The notes beneath the pieces are model-generated. The model was given only the letters and a program-made list of their open reading frames with translations, was not told the DNA's origin and searched no databases. DNA of 64,000 nt, from contig JASISA010000010.1 in assembly GCA_031771865.1 (NCBI GenBank), positions 186,001 to 250,000 of the forward strand. Direction: 5' to 3'. Below, piece by piece: positions 10,532-21,700 of this stretch (position 1 is its first letter; each line of letters opens with the position of its first letter). The translations under genes were made by a program, and so were the position numbers. Origin of the DNA: Nothophaeocryptopus gaeumannii. Lineage: Eukaryota > Ascomycota > Dothideomycetes > Mycosphaerellales > Mycosphaerellaceae.

Positions 10532-11464
10532 ATGTCCTGGATGGACTCCTGGTCCCGTCCCTCCGCCAACTCCAAAGTCCCAGCTCCCCTCTACCTATCC
10601 CAACAGGACGTACCATATTGTCGGACATGCGGCCGCGTCATGCAATCAAAGAAAGTCTCCAAGAAAGGATCCAACGAAATCAAATACTGCTCTGATCGAT
10701 GTCGATCACGAAAACCTGGTGCATTAGATCGAAAGATCGAAACGACTATCGTGTCATTATTGAATTGTGAAGAGGATTCGGGGATTGAGAAAACTGCCGC
10801 AAAGACTAAAGCCGTCAAGGGAGATCCAAGAGTAATCGTAACGATGGATGAAGTTGAGGAAGTTGAGTTTGGATCGAGGTTTGATCCGGAGAAGGTGTAT
10901 GGACGGAGGAAGAATAGGAAGTTTGGGGGTGTGAGAGAGAAGGAAGGGGAATGGAGGAGTGTTGATATGGAGAGTTCTTCTGAATCTTCTGGGAGTGGGG
11001 ATGAAGGGCCTGAGCAGAAGAGGGAGGGGGAGGATGCGGCGCATATCTCTGCCGACGATACCGATGGATCGGCGAGGTCTGTTGACGGTGGTGTCAGGAT
11101 ACGACCACCTCAGGATCAGTCTGACGTGAATTTCAGTGTTGGCGGTGAGAGGGGTTTACACGAGAAGATTGAGGAATCGGCGGATGATTTGGAGAAGAGG
11201 CGGCAGGGGGCGAAAAGGGCGGAGGAAAGAGAGATGGTGAGGAGGGCGGCGAGGAGGGTGATTGTTTTTGGTGCTGAGGTACCCAAACAGGAAGTGGTGA
11301 CGAAGAAGAGTTCGAAGACGAAAGCTAAGTCGAAGAGAGGAGACGGTGAGGAGGTGGAAGAAGAGAATAGTATGGAAGTGAGGAAGGCGGAGGCGTTGAT
11401 GAATGGTATGGTTGTTGAGCCGAGCTTCGCGAAGGGGAATTGGTCGATTCGGTGGAGAGAATGA
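10532..11464 (+). CDS. Conserved fungal zinc-ribbon protein
   Basis: The open frame begins at 10400, but the likely start is the ATG at 10532 (MSWMDSWSRPSANSKVPAPL), which gives 310 residues and matches the start I recall for this conserved fungal family. Residues about 28-56 hold the zinc-binding pattern YCRTCGRVM...YCSDRCRSRKPG. The rest is acidic and Ser-rich, then strongly basic (KKSSKTKAKSKRG), with no second domain. Function is unknown; the motif resembles the short DUF2256-type zinc ribbons. The 44-codon upstream in-frame extension is Pro/Ser/Phe-rich and could be a leader or a mitochondrial-type N-terminus if ATG 10400 is used. Confidence 0.7.
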   Translation: MSWMDSWSRPSANSKVPAPLYLSQQDVPYCRTCGRVMQSKKVSKKGSNEIKYCSDRCRSRKPGALDRKIETTIVSLLNCEEDSGIEKTAAKTKAVKGDPRVIVTMDEVEEVEFGSRFDPEKVYGRRKNRKFGGVREKEGEWRSVDMESSSESSGSGDEGPEQKREGEDAAHISADDTDGSARSVDGGVRIRPPQDQSDVNFSVGGERGLHEKIEESADDLEKRRQGAKRAEEREMVRRAARRVIVFGAEVPKQEVVTKKSSKTKAKSKRGDGEEVEEENSMEVRKAEALMNGMVVEPSFAKGNWSIRWRE

Positions 11465-11598
11465 AGGAAGGAACGGCTTCCAAGCTCTTGACCAACATCA
11501 TGATGGGGCTTCAATGCGTGTTGAATCGAGCCGAACTTTTGGGAGTCCCATCCGGATCGAGAGAACAAGCGCAAGCTCTCATCTTTCGACCCTCTACC

Positions 11599-12411
11599 TC
11601 AGCTCCAATTGCAGTGCGTGACATTGTTAACAGTCAGCGCCGCAAGCGCAGGAAGCCCGAGACTCACTGTCGCTATCGCAAACGTTACATTCTTCATCCG
11701 CTTGAACCCCTTCAATGTGTTCTCGTTCGCAAGATACATCGGACTAGGTCTACCAACCACCGTCGTTGCGGAATAGGCCAAAGACAGCGCCGCAATCTGT
11801 GTGTCGTCTTGCCTGTATCCGGACACAGCCACATGACGTCCCTGGGCGATGGAAACGGCGCTCTGGTGAGTGTCGAAGACGCATCCTTGATAGAAGCTGT
11901 TGAGATCGAATGAACCGGAGACGACGACGAGATGTCCGAATGCATGCAGTGTAATGGCGCCAAGGGTGATGAGATCCTCTAGCATGGACACACCGGCAAA
12001 ATTCGGTTTCGAGATTGGAGCGAGTCCGACTTTCAGGGCTTCCGAGAGAGTGGTGTTCTGGCAGTCTTAGCGGTGTTCGAGGCTTGCGTCTCATTCTAGT
12101 TCTACGCGGGCATACTACGGCAGCGAAGCCTTTGTAATCAATCCCATTCTGCACGCCCACAAACGCTGTCTCGGCTAATGCGTGATTGACCTGGATGTTT
12201 TCGAACTACAGCGAAGGGTCAGTGGGGCCATGAATGAAGTCGGGGTGAGGCTCACTGTGTCGGTGAATGACGCGCACTTCGGAGCTATGACCGTCCCGGT
12301 TGCTTCGAGGAGTAGAGCTGCGAGTGCAGTGACCTGGTAGAACGAGATCACACTTCCAATAGAGAGCAACCGCTTCCTTGCCAGCACAACGCGGACTCTC
12401 ATCTTCCTCAT
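11599..12411 (-). CDS. Membrane protein of unknown function
   Basis: Three exons (12411-12256, 12205-12116, 12057-11599) with introns of 50 and 58 nt (GTGAGC...TGTAG, GTATGC...GCCAG) give about 234 residues. I see three hydrophobic segments: SVISFYQVTALAALLLEATG, then LITLGAITLHAFGHLVVVSG, and near the end FAIATVSLGLPALAALTV. NTT and NVT suggest N-glycosylation in the loops. A further GTGAGT donor near the end could trim the C-terminus to a few residues. It may be the 3' part of one larger gene together with the frame at 12471-13061, because a GTGAGC donor at the end of that frame can be spliced in phase to this one. I do not recognise the family. Confidence 0.5.
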
Positions 12412-12470
12412 GTCTCAAACGATGTAGTGCAGCGCAGGTATTGCGTCCATTGCGGCGGAGCTCAGTGAGC

Positions 12471-13061
12471 TCACTTCGTCTCTTGGGATATTACGTCGTC
12501 AAAGTCATGGCGGATCTGATCGGGTTCGCAAACAACTGGTCCTCCTAGATTTTGCAGCCGAAAGCCCCGAAGCGTATCCAAGCCTCCTTGATGGTGCAGG
12601 TAATACTTCGTCCAGAGCGAGCAGTTCAACGCAGCTGCCAGAGTCATAGCCCATATATCCCAGAAAAGACGTTTTCGGTACTGTGCTGCACACTGCGCCT
12701 GATACAAGCATGTATAGGGATTTGCTCGTGAAATGCCCCAAGTCCGTATGGGCGAAGTTGCTAGTCCTTTCTTAAAGCTGTAGCAGCCCAAGATAAAGTG
12801 CCTGTCCGCTTCACGACATGCCCTGCGCCAAGCGACTCCGATGTACGCCGCTCGCGATAATCTGGCCATCGACGTGATTACTGGAAGGTTCCGTTGTGCA
12901 ACGGGAGCAAGCAGGCCCTTCGATGCTCTAGCAGCTGCTCGAGCTTGCTGAACCCGGTAGTATGCGAAGATAGGGACATTCAGGGCAAGGACGGGCGGCT
13001 GGCTCAACTTCGGCAATCCCATTGTACCCATGCGGCAGATCAGTACACAGACCATGCGCAT
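12471..13061 (-). CDS. Hypothetical protein, possibly the 5' part of the next gene
   Basis: An open frame of 196 residues with a hydrophobic stretch (PVLALNVPIFAYYRV) and a second near LFWDIWAMTLAAALNCSLW, so likely membrane-associated. No family is recognised. It ends 59 bp before the start of the downstream membrane-protein frame on the same strand. The end of this frame contains AA|GTGAGC and the downstream frame begins with CATGAG|GAAGATG, which would splice in phase and fuse the two into a protein of about 430 residues. Transcript data would decide. Start could be 13061 or an internal ATG such as that of MGTMGLPK. Confidence 0.45.
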   Translation of the reverse strand: MRMVCVLICRMGTMGLPKLSQPPVLALNVPIFAYYRVQQARAAARASKGLLAPVAQRNLPVITSMARLSRAAYIGVAWRRACREADRHFILGCYSFKKGLATSPIRTWGISRANPYTCLYQAQCAAQYRKRLFWDIWAMTLAAALNCSLWTKYYLHHQGGLDTLRGFRLQNLGGPVVCEPDQIRHDFDDVISQETK

Positions 13062-13164
13062 GATGAACCTGACTCCGGACGGAGACCCTTCTCGACACTC
13101 TTCTCATTCAGGTATAGCTCGCTAATGTTTACAAACTATACAACGCACAAATACACCACGGATG

Positions 13165-16100
13165 CTACACCATCCTTCCAACCCTCCCAGGTCCCATCCC
13201 CGCCTTCCGTCTCTCATACCACTTCCTCGCCTCATCAACCCAGAGCACCGTACTAGCCATGAGGATCATCCTCACCAGATCCATCAGACTCAGCGCCTCA
13301 GTCTGGAATACTGATTGCAAGGGTGGGAAGTATATGACAAGCAGCTGTCCGATTATCGATCCCATGACAGCATATACCCACATCTGGTTACCCTCTCCCT
13401 TAGACCCGCCAGTCCAGTGAGAAGGTAAAATCGGTACTTCGCCGCGGAGGACAGATTTTGTGGCTGAACGACATGTGAGGGCGTTAAACATGTCGAAGAG
13501 GACGAATTGCGTGAAGGTGAGAGTGGTGTCGCGGTCCGAGACGGAGTGCGCTGCGAGGTCTTTGGGCGTGAGGTTGGAGACGTAGGTGAAGAGGGTTCCG
13601 AGGAGAATTATGAGGCCAGACTGGAGGACGCGGCGGATGAGGCGAGGTGTCAGGACACGTGCGTCGCGAGGTCGGGGTGGGAGAGACAGAAGAGCTGGGT
13701 CGACGGGCTCGACGCCGAGGGATTGGGCTGGCGGGCCGTCCATAAGGATGTCTGAAATACACGTTAGGAAGGCCATACCGTCAAATGCTTAGCACAAAAT
13801 ACTCACTGATCCACAGAATCTGCATGGCGTTGAGGGGATTCTTCCAGCCGCCCAAACTGCTCAGCATCACCAGTCCTAGTGCAGCTACGCTCGTCGACAG
13901 CTGGAATGTCAGAAAATTCTGGATGTTGTAGAAGATGCCCTTTCCCTCCTCGATGGCGCTTAAGATGGTGCTAAAATCGTCGTCCGTGAGAATCATGTCA
14001 GCGGCCTCCTTCGCGACATCTGTCCCTAGCTTGCCCATAGAGATACCGATATCTGCTTTTTTCAGGGCTGGCGCATCGTTGACGCCATCTCCAGTCATTG
14101 CTACTACATCTCCACGTGATTGCAGTGCTGCGATGATCTTCATCTTGTGTTCGGGGCTGGTGCGCGCGAAAATCGATATCCTGCTCATTGCCTCTGCTAA
14201 GTCGGCTTCGCTCATCTGGTCCAGCTGATCGCCTCGCAGGACCGGCGATCCGATAGCAGAGTTCAGGTTCACCGGCATGCCCAGCTTCTTCGCAATGGCG
14301 ACAGCAGTAACTTCAGCGTCACCAGTGATCATGATCACTTTGACGCCTCCAGCCATCAAGCGTCGAATCGACCTGTCCACATTCTTCCGTGGCGGGTCTG
14401 ACATACCAACCAGTCCTCCAAAGCACATCCCAGTGTAAACCTCTTCGCCGGTTGCTTGCTTCGCGCCCGCCTTGTTTGTCAAAGATCCGGGCGTAGAAGA
14501 CCTACTGCTTGCACTCACGTCCCGGCTGGTAGTGCGACTCGTCATGGCACGCATTCGAACGGGACCAGATGCAAATGCCAACACGCGTAGACCCTCTTCT
14601 GCCATCTGCCGCGCAGCAGCGTCCACCTCCTGTTTGCGCTTCTCGTCTAGCACCACTTCACCTTGACTACTAAGATAGGTGTCGCATCTATCAATCACGC
14701 GCTCCAGAGCGCCCTTGATGTATCCAGTGTCTGCACCATCTTGACCTTCTTGGACAACGCCCATCCACTTTCGCTCGCTGGAGAAGGGGACTTCGTGTTT
14801 GCGCTCGCCGATACGGTTTCTAACGTCTTCCTCGTGGAAGGTGTCGAGCAGGTCCAGAAGCGCAACATCGGTTGGCTGGCCAGACCACCTGCTCTTCGCA
14901 TTCGCCAGATCATCGTCCCCACCAGTGTTTGCCAGAACAGCCGCGCTGGCAGCAGTGACGCCACCATGGGTATGAGTATTGAGCCTTCCGTTGTTCACAA
15001 TGTTCGCAGTCCTCAAGATAGCTTGCGTTGTGGCGCCGTTTGGATTCGTCCGTTCGACTGTGCCGACATCCTGCGGAGTCTCGTCTCCAAAGCTCCATAA
15101 TTTTGTGACTGTCAGATGATTGAGTGTCAATGTGCCCGTCTTGTCTGAGCAGATTACGTTCACTGATCCAAGTGTCTCCACAGAAGGTAATCTTCGAACA
15201 ATGGCATTGCGCTTGCTCATCCGGAGGACACCAAGCGCAAGAGTGACAGTCACAATAATCGGAAGACCCTCAGGAATTGCGGCAACAGCGAGAGAGACGC
15301 CAATTTGGAAAAGCTCCAAGAATTTCATGCCTCGCCAAAGTCCAACGAGCATGATCAACGCAATGACACCAAATGACATGTAACTCAGATCCTTTCCAAG
15401 TCGATCCATGCTCTGCTGTAATGGCGTTCTGGGCGATTCAATCTCCTGCAAAGAGGCACTGATGGCACCAAATTCGGTGTCTGCGCCAGTTCCAATGACG
15501 ATACCCTGTCCATATCCAGATCTTACTAGTGTTCCTTGGAATGCGATGTTGTTCTGGTCTGTGAGGCGGATCTCTCCACTCCGAAGAAGCGTCGTAGGGT
15601 CGGTGCTGCCATTCACGACCGCAACGGGAGAAAGCGTCTCCGATGTCTTCCCGACAGGCTCATTCTCTCCTGTCAAATTGCTCTCATCAATGCTGAGATC
15701 CACCGCGTGTGTAATTCGAATGTCTGCTGGTATCCTGTCTCCAGTGTGGAACAGTACCAAATCTCCTGTCACCAGCTGGGCTGCTGAGATGGTTGTGCTC
15801 GTTCTCGCCACGCTGGCGGTGTCTCCACTTGCTGGACCAACAGCCTGCCCATTCACTCCTTCTGATCCATTGACTTGCGACTCCCCCGCAACACTGCTCC
15901 TTATTACGTGTGCATAATGCGGTACCAATTGGTTCAATGCTTCCAAGCTCTTCTCACTCCGGTACTCCTGTACGAAGGCCACAGTCACAACAATCGTCAC
16001 TGCTATTGCGATTGAAACGGCGTCCTCGAAGTTTCCCATAATCGCCGAAATTGCGGCACTCGCCAGCAATAGGAGAATGAGGGTCTCCTTGAACTGATTG

Positions 16101-16411
16101 AGGAACTTCTGCCATAGCGGCTCCTCCTCTTCTCCCGGCAGCTCATTTGGGCCTTGTACGTGCAGTCGCGTACTTGCTTCGGATGGGTGCAAGCCATGGA
16201 TCTGTGAGGTGGAGTGTCTCTCAGCGACTTGATTGTCAGTAAGAGTACAGTGTTGCGCTGTGATCGACTGCTGTCCAGGGAGTTTGACGCGGGAAGTCGT
16301 CCGCGTATGACCGTTCCTCGCATCGCTCGGCGGCTGCAATGTGCTCGAAGGCGAGGATGCGTTGGCAACATTGTTGTGCAGCGGTATTATCGGCGTGCTC
16401 GTTTGGGACAT
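13165..16411 (-). CDS. PMR1: P-type Ca2+/Mn2+-ATPase, SPCA/PMR1 type
   Basis: Two exons (16411-13807 and 13751-13165) separated by a 55-nt intron (GTGAGT...TTCAG) that splits the motif MQILWINILMDGPPAQSLG; total about 1063 residues. P-type ATPase hallmarks are all present: the TGES-equivalent loop LTGENEPVGK, the M4 motif VAAIPEGLPI, the phosphorylation site CSDKTGTLT, and the hinge GDGVNDAPALKKADIGI with MGKLGTDVAKEAADMIL. The M6 sequence NxLMD and the single-site architecture fit Golgi secretory-pathway pumps rather than SERCA or PMCA. It supplies Ca2+ and Mn2+ to the Golgi for glycosylation. The N-terminal 60 residues are Ser/Thr/Asn-rich and longer than in yeast Pmr1. It is divergent from the cohesin gene across 643 bp. 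Confidence 0.93.
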
Positions 16412-17054
16412 GCTGCTGTTGCTGATTTAACAGCCATCAAGGCCGTTTCTGAATGGAGTCGCTTCAATTGCAGGGGAGTGGTCGTCGTCGCATCGGGTCT
16501 TTGTTTATTCAATCGTCGTCTATTGTCGCTTCTGGCTTGATCGATGGGTGAAAAGTGTGCTTTCTCTAAGAAATGCTGCTGTGAAAGTGAAGTCCTCCTT
16601 CTCTCCCCATGAACTTGGGCCAGTTGCGCGATTCTGGCCTTTCACAATCCCTGTCCTCACGCTTGCGGCTGCTAATGCAAGTTAAGATTTGGCGGGACTG
16701 CCGCCCTACCCGCACTCCAGCCTCTCTCTCAGCAAGAGCGACCGGGACACATTGCCTTGCGACAAACGCGGCGACACCACCACCACCCTCATCTCCACCA
16801 TCGACGACAACAACACCACAGCGCATAGAACACTTCTGTGCGCCACGGATAATTCCTTGGACGACAACTCACACGAAATGTGCATTTGGACATAACGCGT
16901 TCCAGGCGGCCACGACGCGTCCAAGCACCATATCAAAACAACGCGCCCACCACGATCGCATCAATCGTCAGCACTCCGCCTGCGACCCTCACTCCTCACT
17001 TCGACGCCTATCTGCGTCGCATCTATTGGCAGCATACATTCGACGTAATCGACC
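16412..17054. promoter_or_regulatory. Divergent promoter PMR1/RAD21 with two MCB boxes
   Basis: 643 bp between divergent starts. Two exact ACGCGT hexamers lie at 16895-16900 and 16915-16920, 20 bp apart and 135-160 bp before the RAD21 ATG. ACGCGT is the MluI cell-cycle box bound by MBF-type (Mbp1/Swi6, Res1/Res2) complexes at the G1/S transition, and yeast MCD1/SCC1 is known to be under such control. The CA/CCACC-rich stretch 16780-16830 is probably the RAD21 5' leader. Confidence 0.6.
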
Positions 17055-18975
17055 ATGTTCTACGAGGCGTCGCTGCTGTCCAAGACCGGGCCTCTGGCTC
17101 GCGTCTGGCTGGCTTCCAACCTCGACCGGAAGCTCACCAAGCAAAATGTGGTGCAGGCCAACCTTGAGACCAATGTGAAGGATATTATTGGAGAGAACCA
17201 GGCACCACTAGCCCTTAGACTGAGTGGACAATTGTTGCTGGGTGTAGTCAAGATTTACAGCCGAAAAGCCAAGTACTTGATGGATGACTGCAACGATGCA
17301 CTCATCAAGATCAAAGTGGTAAGTCCACGTCAACGTATGGGGAGTTGTAGATGTGAATATGTTAACCATCATACAGGCATTCCGACCTGGCAATGTCGAC
17401 CTCCCAAGCGATCAGACACATCGCGCCAACCCCAATGCGCTTATCCTTCCAGACACCATCACTGAGCTGGACCTTTTCGCGCCTCTCCCAGATCCAGACA
17501 TGCTCTTCCGGGAACCGGAGACTCGCGCCCCGGGACAGGACCCTACCCTCCTGGACTTCGGCATGAGCCAGATTATGGACAGCCAAACCCCTCAGAGGCC
17601 GACTGTGAAGCGGATGATGCAACTCGATGAAGATGATTTGGGGTTGGACCTCGGCCTCGATCTTGGCGACGACATGGCTCGAGCAACACCAATGAGCGAT
17701 GGTCCGAGTATTGAAGCAGGTCGTCGCGCGCCAACTCCTCGACGCGACGAACCGACCATGCTTGAAAACGACGATCTAGGACTGGACCTTGGATTCAATA
17801 ATGATGATACTATTCTTCGACCGACCACGGAAGCCCCAGATCCCATCCTTGGGGCCGACGATGACTTTCAGATGGGAGGCACGGACGATGATGAGATTGC
17901 CCGTGCCAACGCTTCCGCTCTTACTCGTGTCTCAGCTGCTGCTGCTGACAGACGCCGCGCCTCCGAATCTCCCCTCTCAGACGCACGCTCTAGTGTCGCG
18001 CGCGAACTGGAGGAGACATTCCAACTCGACCAGGCTGCGCAAGATGATGATACAATGGTACAAGCTCCGCAACGCGCACAGAAGAAGCGCAAGATCCTCT
18101 GCCTTGACGGTGAGACGGAGCTCCACAGCCACGAGATCAAGCGCCAACAAGAAGATCGCTCTGCTATCATCAAAGCGCCGACATTCTTGCCACGCGATCC
18201 TCTCCTCCTCCAGCTCATGGAGATGCAACGCAACGGTAGCTTCGTCAGCAACCTCATGTGCGATGGTCTCATGTCCGGCTGGGCACCAGAACTTCGCGGA
18301 ATCTTGTCCATGGAAATTGTCCGAAAAGCTGGAGACAAGAAGAGGAAGCGAGATTCTGGAATTGCAGACGTCGAGACTGATGGCGAGAGGCAATCACCGC
18401 AGCTCGAGATTCCTCAAGATGACGATGAAGGCTTCCAAGCTGGCGCTGGCGCCGGCGATTTCGATGCGACCGCTATTGATGACGCTCCTCTCGCCATGGG
18501 CGAGGATGCCGGAGCGGAGCACGACCACCAAGATGACGACGAGGCATACGATGCCGGCGTCAATTTCGATATCACAGAGGCGCCTCTCCTTCACCCCTCA
18601 CAATCAGGAGCCGTCGCAATCGGGACCAAGAAAATGGTTCACATGCTCAGAGAACACTTTGCACCGGATCATCCGAAGGACGCCAACGAGCCACCGACCC
18701 CGTCAAAGCGAGTTAAGAGCTCAGCTTTGTTCACGGATTTGTGCCCCGAGAAACGCACCACTAAGAATGATGCGACAAAGATGTTCTTCGAGCTTCTGGT
18801 TCTAGGAACCAAGGATGCGATCAAGGTCGAGCAGGATAGTAAGGGTCTCGGCCTACCGATCCGCGTCCGTGGAAAGCGAGGTCTTTGGGGTGATTGGGCC
18901 GAGATGCAATCTGGTGGTGAGATTGCAAGTCAAGAGCAGATTGCTGAGACAGGTGAGGAAGCAGAAGAGGCATGA
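17055..18975 (+). CDS. RAD21: Cohesin alpha-kleisin subunit RAD21/SCC1
   Basis: Two exons (17055-17318 and 17377-18975) with a 58-nt intron (GTAAGT...ACAG) give about 620 residues. The N-terminal kleisin domain is clear: MFYEASLLSKTGPLARVWLA, then KLTKQNV and LALRLSGQLLLGVVKIYSRK, the region that binds SMC3. The middle is acidic and disordered (repeated DDLGLDLG), with a basic stretch QKKRKILC. The C-terminal winged helix (ATKMFFELLVLGTKDAI...) would bind SMC1. The protein closes the cohesin ring holding sister chromatids and is cut by separase. The form is mitotic RAD21 rather than REC8, judged from the N-terminus and the acidic middle. Two MCB boxes upstream suggest S-phase expression. Confidence 0.93.
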
Positions 18976-19507
18976 TCAAGCTACTTTGGAATGATTTGGA
19001 TTTTATTGTTGAAATGGTGAGAAGATGGCTTCAGCGCGGCGCCCGGCGAACGGCGCTGTCTTAGTTTCTTGATGGAAACGCTTTTGTCCTTTTTGCTGGA
19101 TTGAAACGACGCGAACGCTCAGCGGCGCGATCTTGAGGAACTGGTCGCTAAGGCAGAAGACACCTCGAAGTCCAGTTGTGATATCCCAGTGGCGGAGCTT
19201 TGGTATGAGATAGTCAATGAAGGAAGAACCTCTATGACCCAAGCCACCCGGCGCAGGCACTGTTTCCCTCTTGAGCAACTCCTACAGTTGCCTGCGAGGA
19301 CGTGAGCTTGGTGGGAGGAAGGTGTATAAGTTGCTGATTGAGATGCCAGCAAATGAAGTGCACCTACAGCGTATCTTCGCTGCATCTCGCTTGGGTAAGG
19401 CTGCAGGCTGTGGCGTGGAGCAGCTGAGCTGATCCCCTGCGAAAACTACTTGCTCGACTCAGACCGCGCCATGTTCATCATTTTCTTCAGAATGCATCAG
19501 TTATTCG
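18976..19507. other. Intergenic region
   Basis: About 530 bp between two + strand genes. Contains the 3' UTR of RAD21 and the promoter of the HET gene. Short minus frames (19003-19385) lack any recognisable content. Confidence 0.6.
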
Positions 19508-21658
19508 ATGAACCCAGATCATCACATGGCACGGCGAAACGTCGACTCGCCGATAGGCACGAGAGTTCTTGCGAACATCGAAACCTTGGGACCAGACATA
19601 CTAGAGACTGTGCATTCTTGGACGAGACCGCCCGGTAGCTACGACCCTTCACGGCACTTGCATGATCTTTCGACGATATTGTCATCTGCTCCTGCAAGTC
19701 GCGTACATGGCGTGGTCGGCGAGTACTTGCCTGAGTATTTCTCGTTGAGGTTACTGGAACTGACAAGTCCAATCGGCGCGTCTCAAATTGAGGGTCGCCT
19801 CATCACAGTAGGCTCAGGAGATCCTGTGCCGGTATTTGCTGCCATCTCGTACGCCTGCGGGGCCCCACAAGAAACAAACCTGCTCCATCTCAATACTGGC
19901 CAAGAGCTATCACTCAACCAGGCCCTCTCCTACATCCTCCAACGCACGCCTCGAAGGACATTGCTATGGGTTGACGCCGTATGTTTGACACAAGTCAACG
20001 AGCTGACGAAGAGTCGCGAGATTTCTGTCATGCATGAAATATACCGTATGGCGTCTTTCGTTCTGGTCTGGCTAGGCGAGGAGTCAGATTCCAGTGAGCT
20101 TGCTACGCGAATGGCTAAAACAATTGAGCAAGGTATGGGGGCTAGTGCCATGGAACCAGATATTCAGGAGGCAATATATGGTATGCACATCGAGAACCGA
20201 GCTGCCTGGGAAGCACTGGGTGAGCTGTTAGACACTCCCTGGTTCCATCGCAGCTGGGTACTGCAGGAGATTGTGTTTGCCAAGAATATCTACCTGACCT
20301 GTGGTGGTCTTGCAATGAAGTGGGACGAGTTGAGAAAAGCCATATCATCGATCGAACTCAACTCTAGGCTTCGAGAGAAGCTGGGACGGGATTACGGCTG
20401 TATGCCCGCGGCCATCGACGTCGTGCCCAGATTGCACCAAGCCCGCTATCAAGATCGCAAGAAGTTATTCTCGAGCATGCAGGACAATCTGCTCGCATTC
20501 GCTGAGAGCAAGACGACCGATGATCGAGATCGAATCCATGCATTAGCCGCGATGTCTTACGACGCCAGAGAAGGTCTCGATCGAGGCCAGCAAGATATGA
20601 GTACGGAAGCCATTTTCCTCCAGGTGACCCGCAAACACATCATCAAAGACCAGGATATCCGGGCCCTCCACCTTGCAGGCCTCGGATGGCCGACCAGATT
20701 CGCAGCACTGAGGTCTTGGGTCCCAGACTACACCTCTCGCAGTCGACAAGTCTGTTCATCAACCGGCAAGCTTACAATCCTCGGCCGGATGGCGGAAGAC
20801 GCACACTACAGAGCACATAGCATGGTACTAAGCTCTATACCAGCTGAAGTCCAGGACTCTCGATGGCCAGAAATGTTGACCATCAAAGGCAAAATACTGG
20901 ATAGAGTGAAAAGCGTCATACCGCCCCCTGACGTCGAAAATGGAATCTGGATGGCCATCAACTCAGGCTCTGCGCACCAACGCATTCTAGTGATCGAATG
21001 GATGAGCACCATGCTCGCCACCTTCAAAGGCAAGCACCAAGCAAAACTCCTCATAGGCCCAGGCGATGTCCATCTTCAAACAAGGACCTGCGGAAGTCCC
21101 GCCATCTGCCACAGAGACCTCAAAATCTGTTCATCCCTCATCCACACTTTAATCGGCGGCAAAGATCTCTGGATCCACACAGCTCGAAAACACCACATCG
21201 ACATACACATAGCAGACTTCTACTCCACCAGAAAAACGCCTCTCCTCAACGTCGCCTTCAGAGCCTTCATCTCCATCCTCGCCCAATTGAACGAAAATCC
21301 CTCACAGACCAACCCCTGGATCCTCCCCGGCGATGTCGATCCAAACCTCATCCTCCTCGCCCAAATATTCTGTCGAGCCCTCGATGTCTTTTCGGACTGG
21401 ACGTTTTTCCGCACCAAGAAAGGACGTTTCGGTCGTGGACCATCCCTAACTCGCAAAGGCGATCGGGTGGTCGTTTTCCATGGTGCTCGAACGCTAATGC
21501 TACTCCGCCGTCCGTGTTCCTGGTTCCTACATATGCTGACTTGCTTCAGCGCGTATCAGCTTGTTGGAGAGGCGTTTGTGGAAGGATTGATGGAGAGACA
21601 GGTGGATTTCTTGCCGGCGTGGAAGTGGGTGTGGTGGTGGTGGTATCATTTGATTTGA
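19508..21658 (+). CDS. HET-domain (heterokaryon incompatibility) protein
   Basis: A single exon of 716 residues. The HET domain runs from about residue 110 to 265: FAAISYACGAPQETN, NQALSYIL, then LLWVDAVCLTQVNELTKSREI and YRMASFVLVWLGEESDSS, followed by the conserved HRSWVLQEIVFAK. These blocks match the three HET signature regions. The C-terminal 450 residues show no known domain and no NB-ARC, WD or TPR repeats. HET proteins mediate non-self recognition and cell death after fusion, or other innate-immune-like roles; most copies are of unknown specificity. The 3' end lies only 43 bp from the broken end of an MFS pseudogene on the opposite strand, so the gene may have arrived by rearrangement. 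The start at 19508 is the first ATG in frame. Confidence 0.88.
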   Translation: MNPDHHMARRNVDSPIGTRVLANIETLGPDILETVHSWTRPPGSYDPSRHLHDLSTILSSAPASRVHGVVGEYLPEYFSLRLLELTSPIGASQIEGRLITVGSGDPVPVFAAISYACGAPQETNLLHLNTGQELSLNQALSYILQRTPRRTLLWVDAVCLTQVNELTKSREISVMHEIYRMASFVLVWLGEESDSSELATRMAKTIEQGMGASAMEPDIQEAIYGMHIENRAAWEALGELLDTPWFHRSWVLQEIVFAKNIYLTCGGLAMKWDELRKAISSIELNSRLREKLGRDYGCMPAAIDVVPRLHQARYQDRKKLFSSMQDNLLAFAESKTTDDRDRIHALAAMSYDAREGLDRGQQDMSTEAIFLQVTRKHIIKDQDIRALHLAGLGWPTRFAALRSWVPDYTSRSRQVCSSTGKLTILGRMAEDAHYRAHSMVLSSIPAEVQDSRWPEMLTIKGKILDRVKSVIPPPDVENGIWMAINSGSAHQRILVIEWMSTMLATFKGKHQAKLLIGPGDVHLQTRTCGSPAICHRDLKICSSLIHTLIGGKDLWIHTARKHHIDIHIADFYSTRKTPLLNVAFRAFISILAQLNENPSQTNPWILPGDVDPNLILLAQIFCRALDVFSDWTFFRTKKGRFGRGPSLTRKGDRVVVFHGARTLMLLRRPCSWFLHMLTCFSAYQLVGEAFVEGLMERQVDFLPAWKWVWWWWYHLI

Positions 21659-21700
21659 TATGGTTTGATATCGTTGGAGCACCAGCGAAGTTGGACTTAC

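Noticed and set aside
14663..15917. Long + strand frames opposite the Ca2+-ATPase
   Set aside because: They are antisense shadows of a strongly conserved coding exon.
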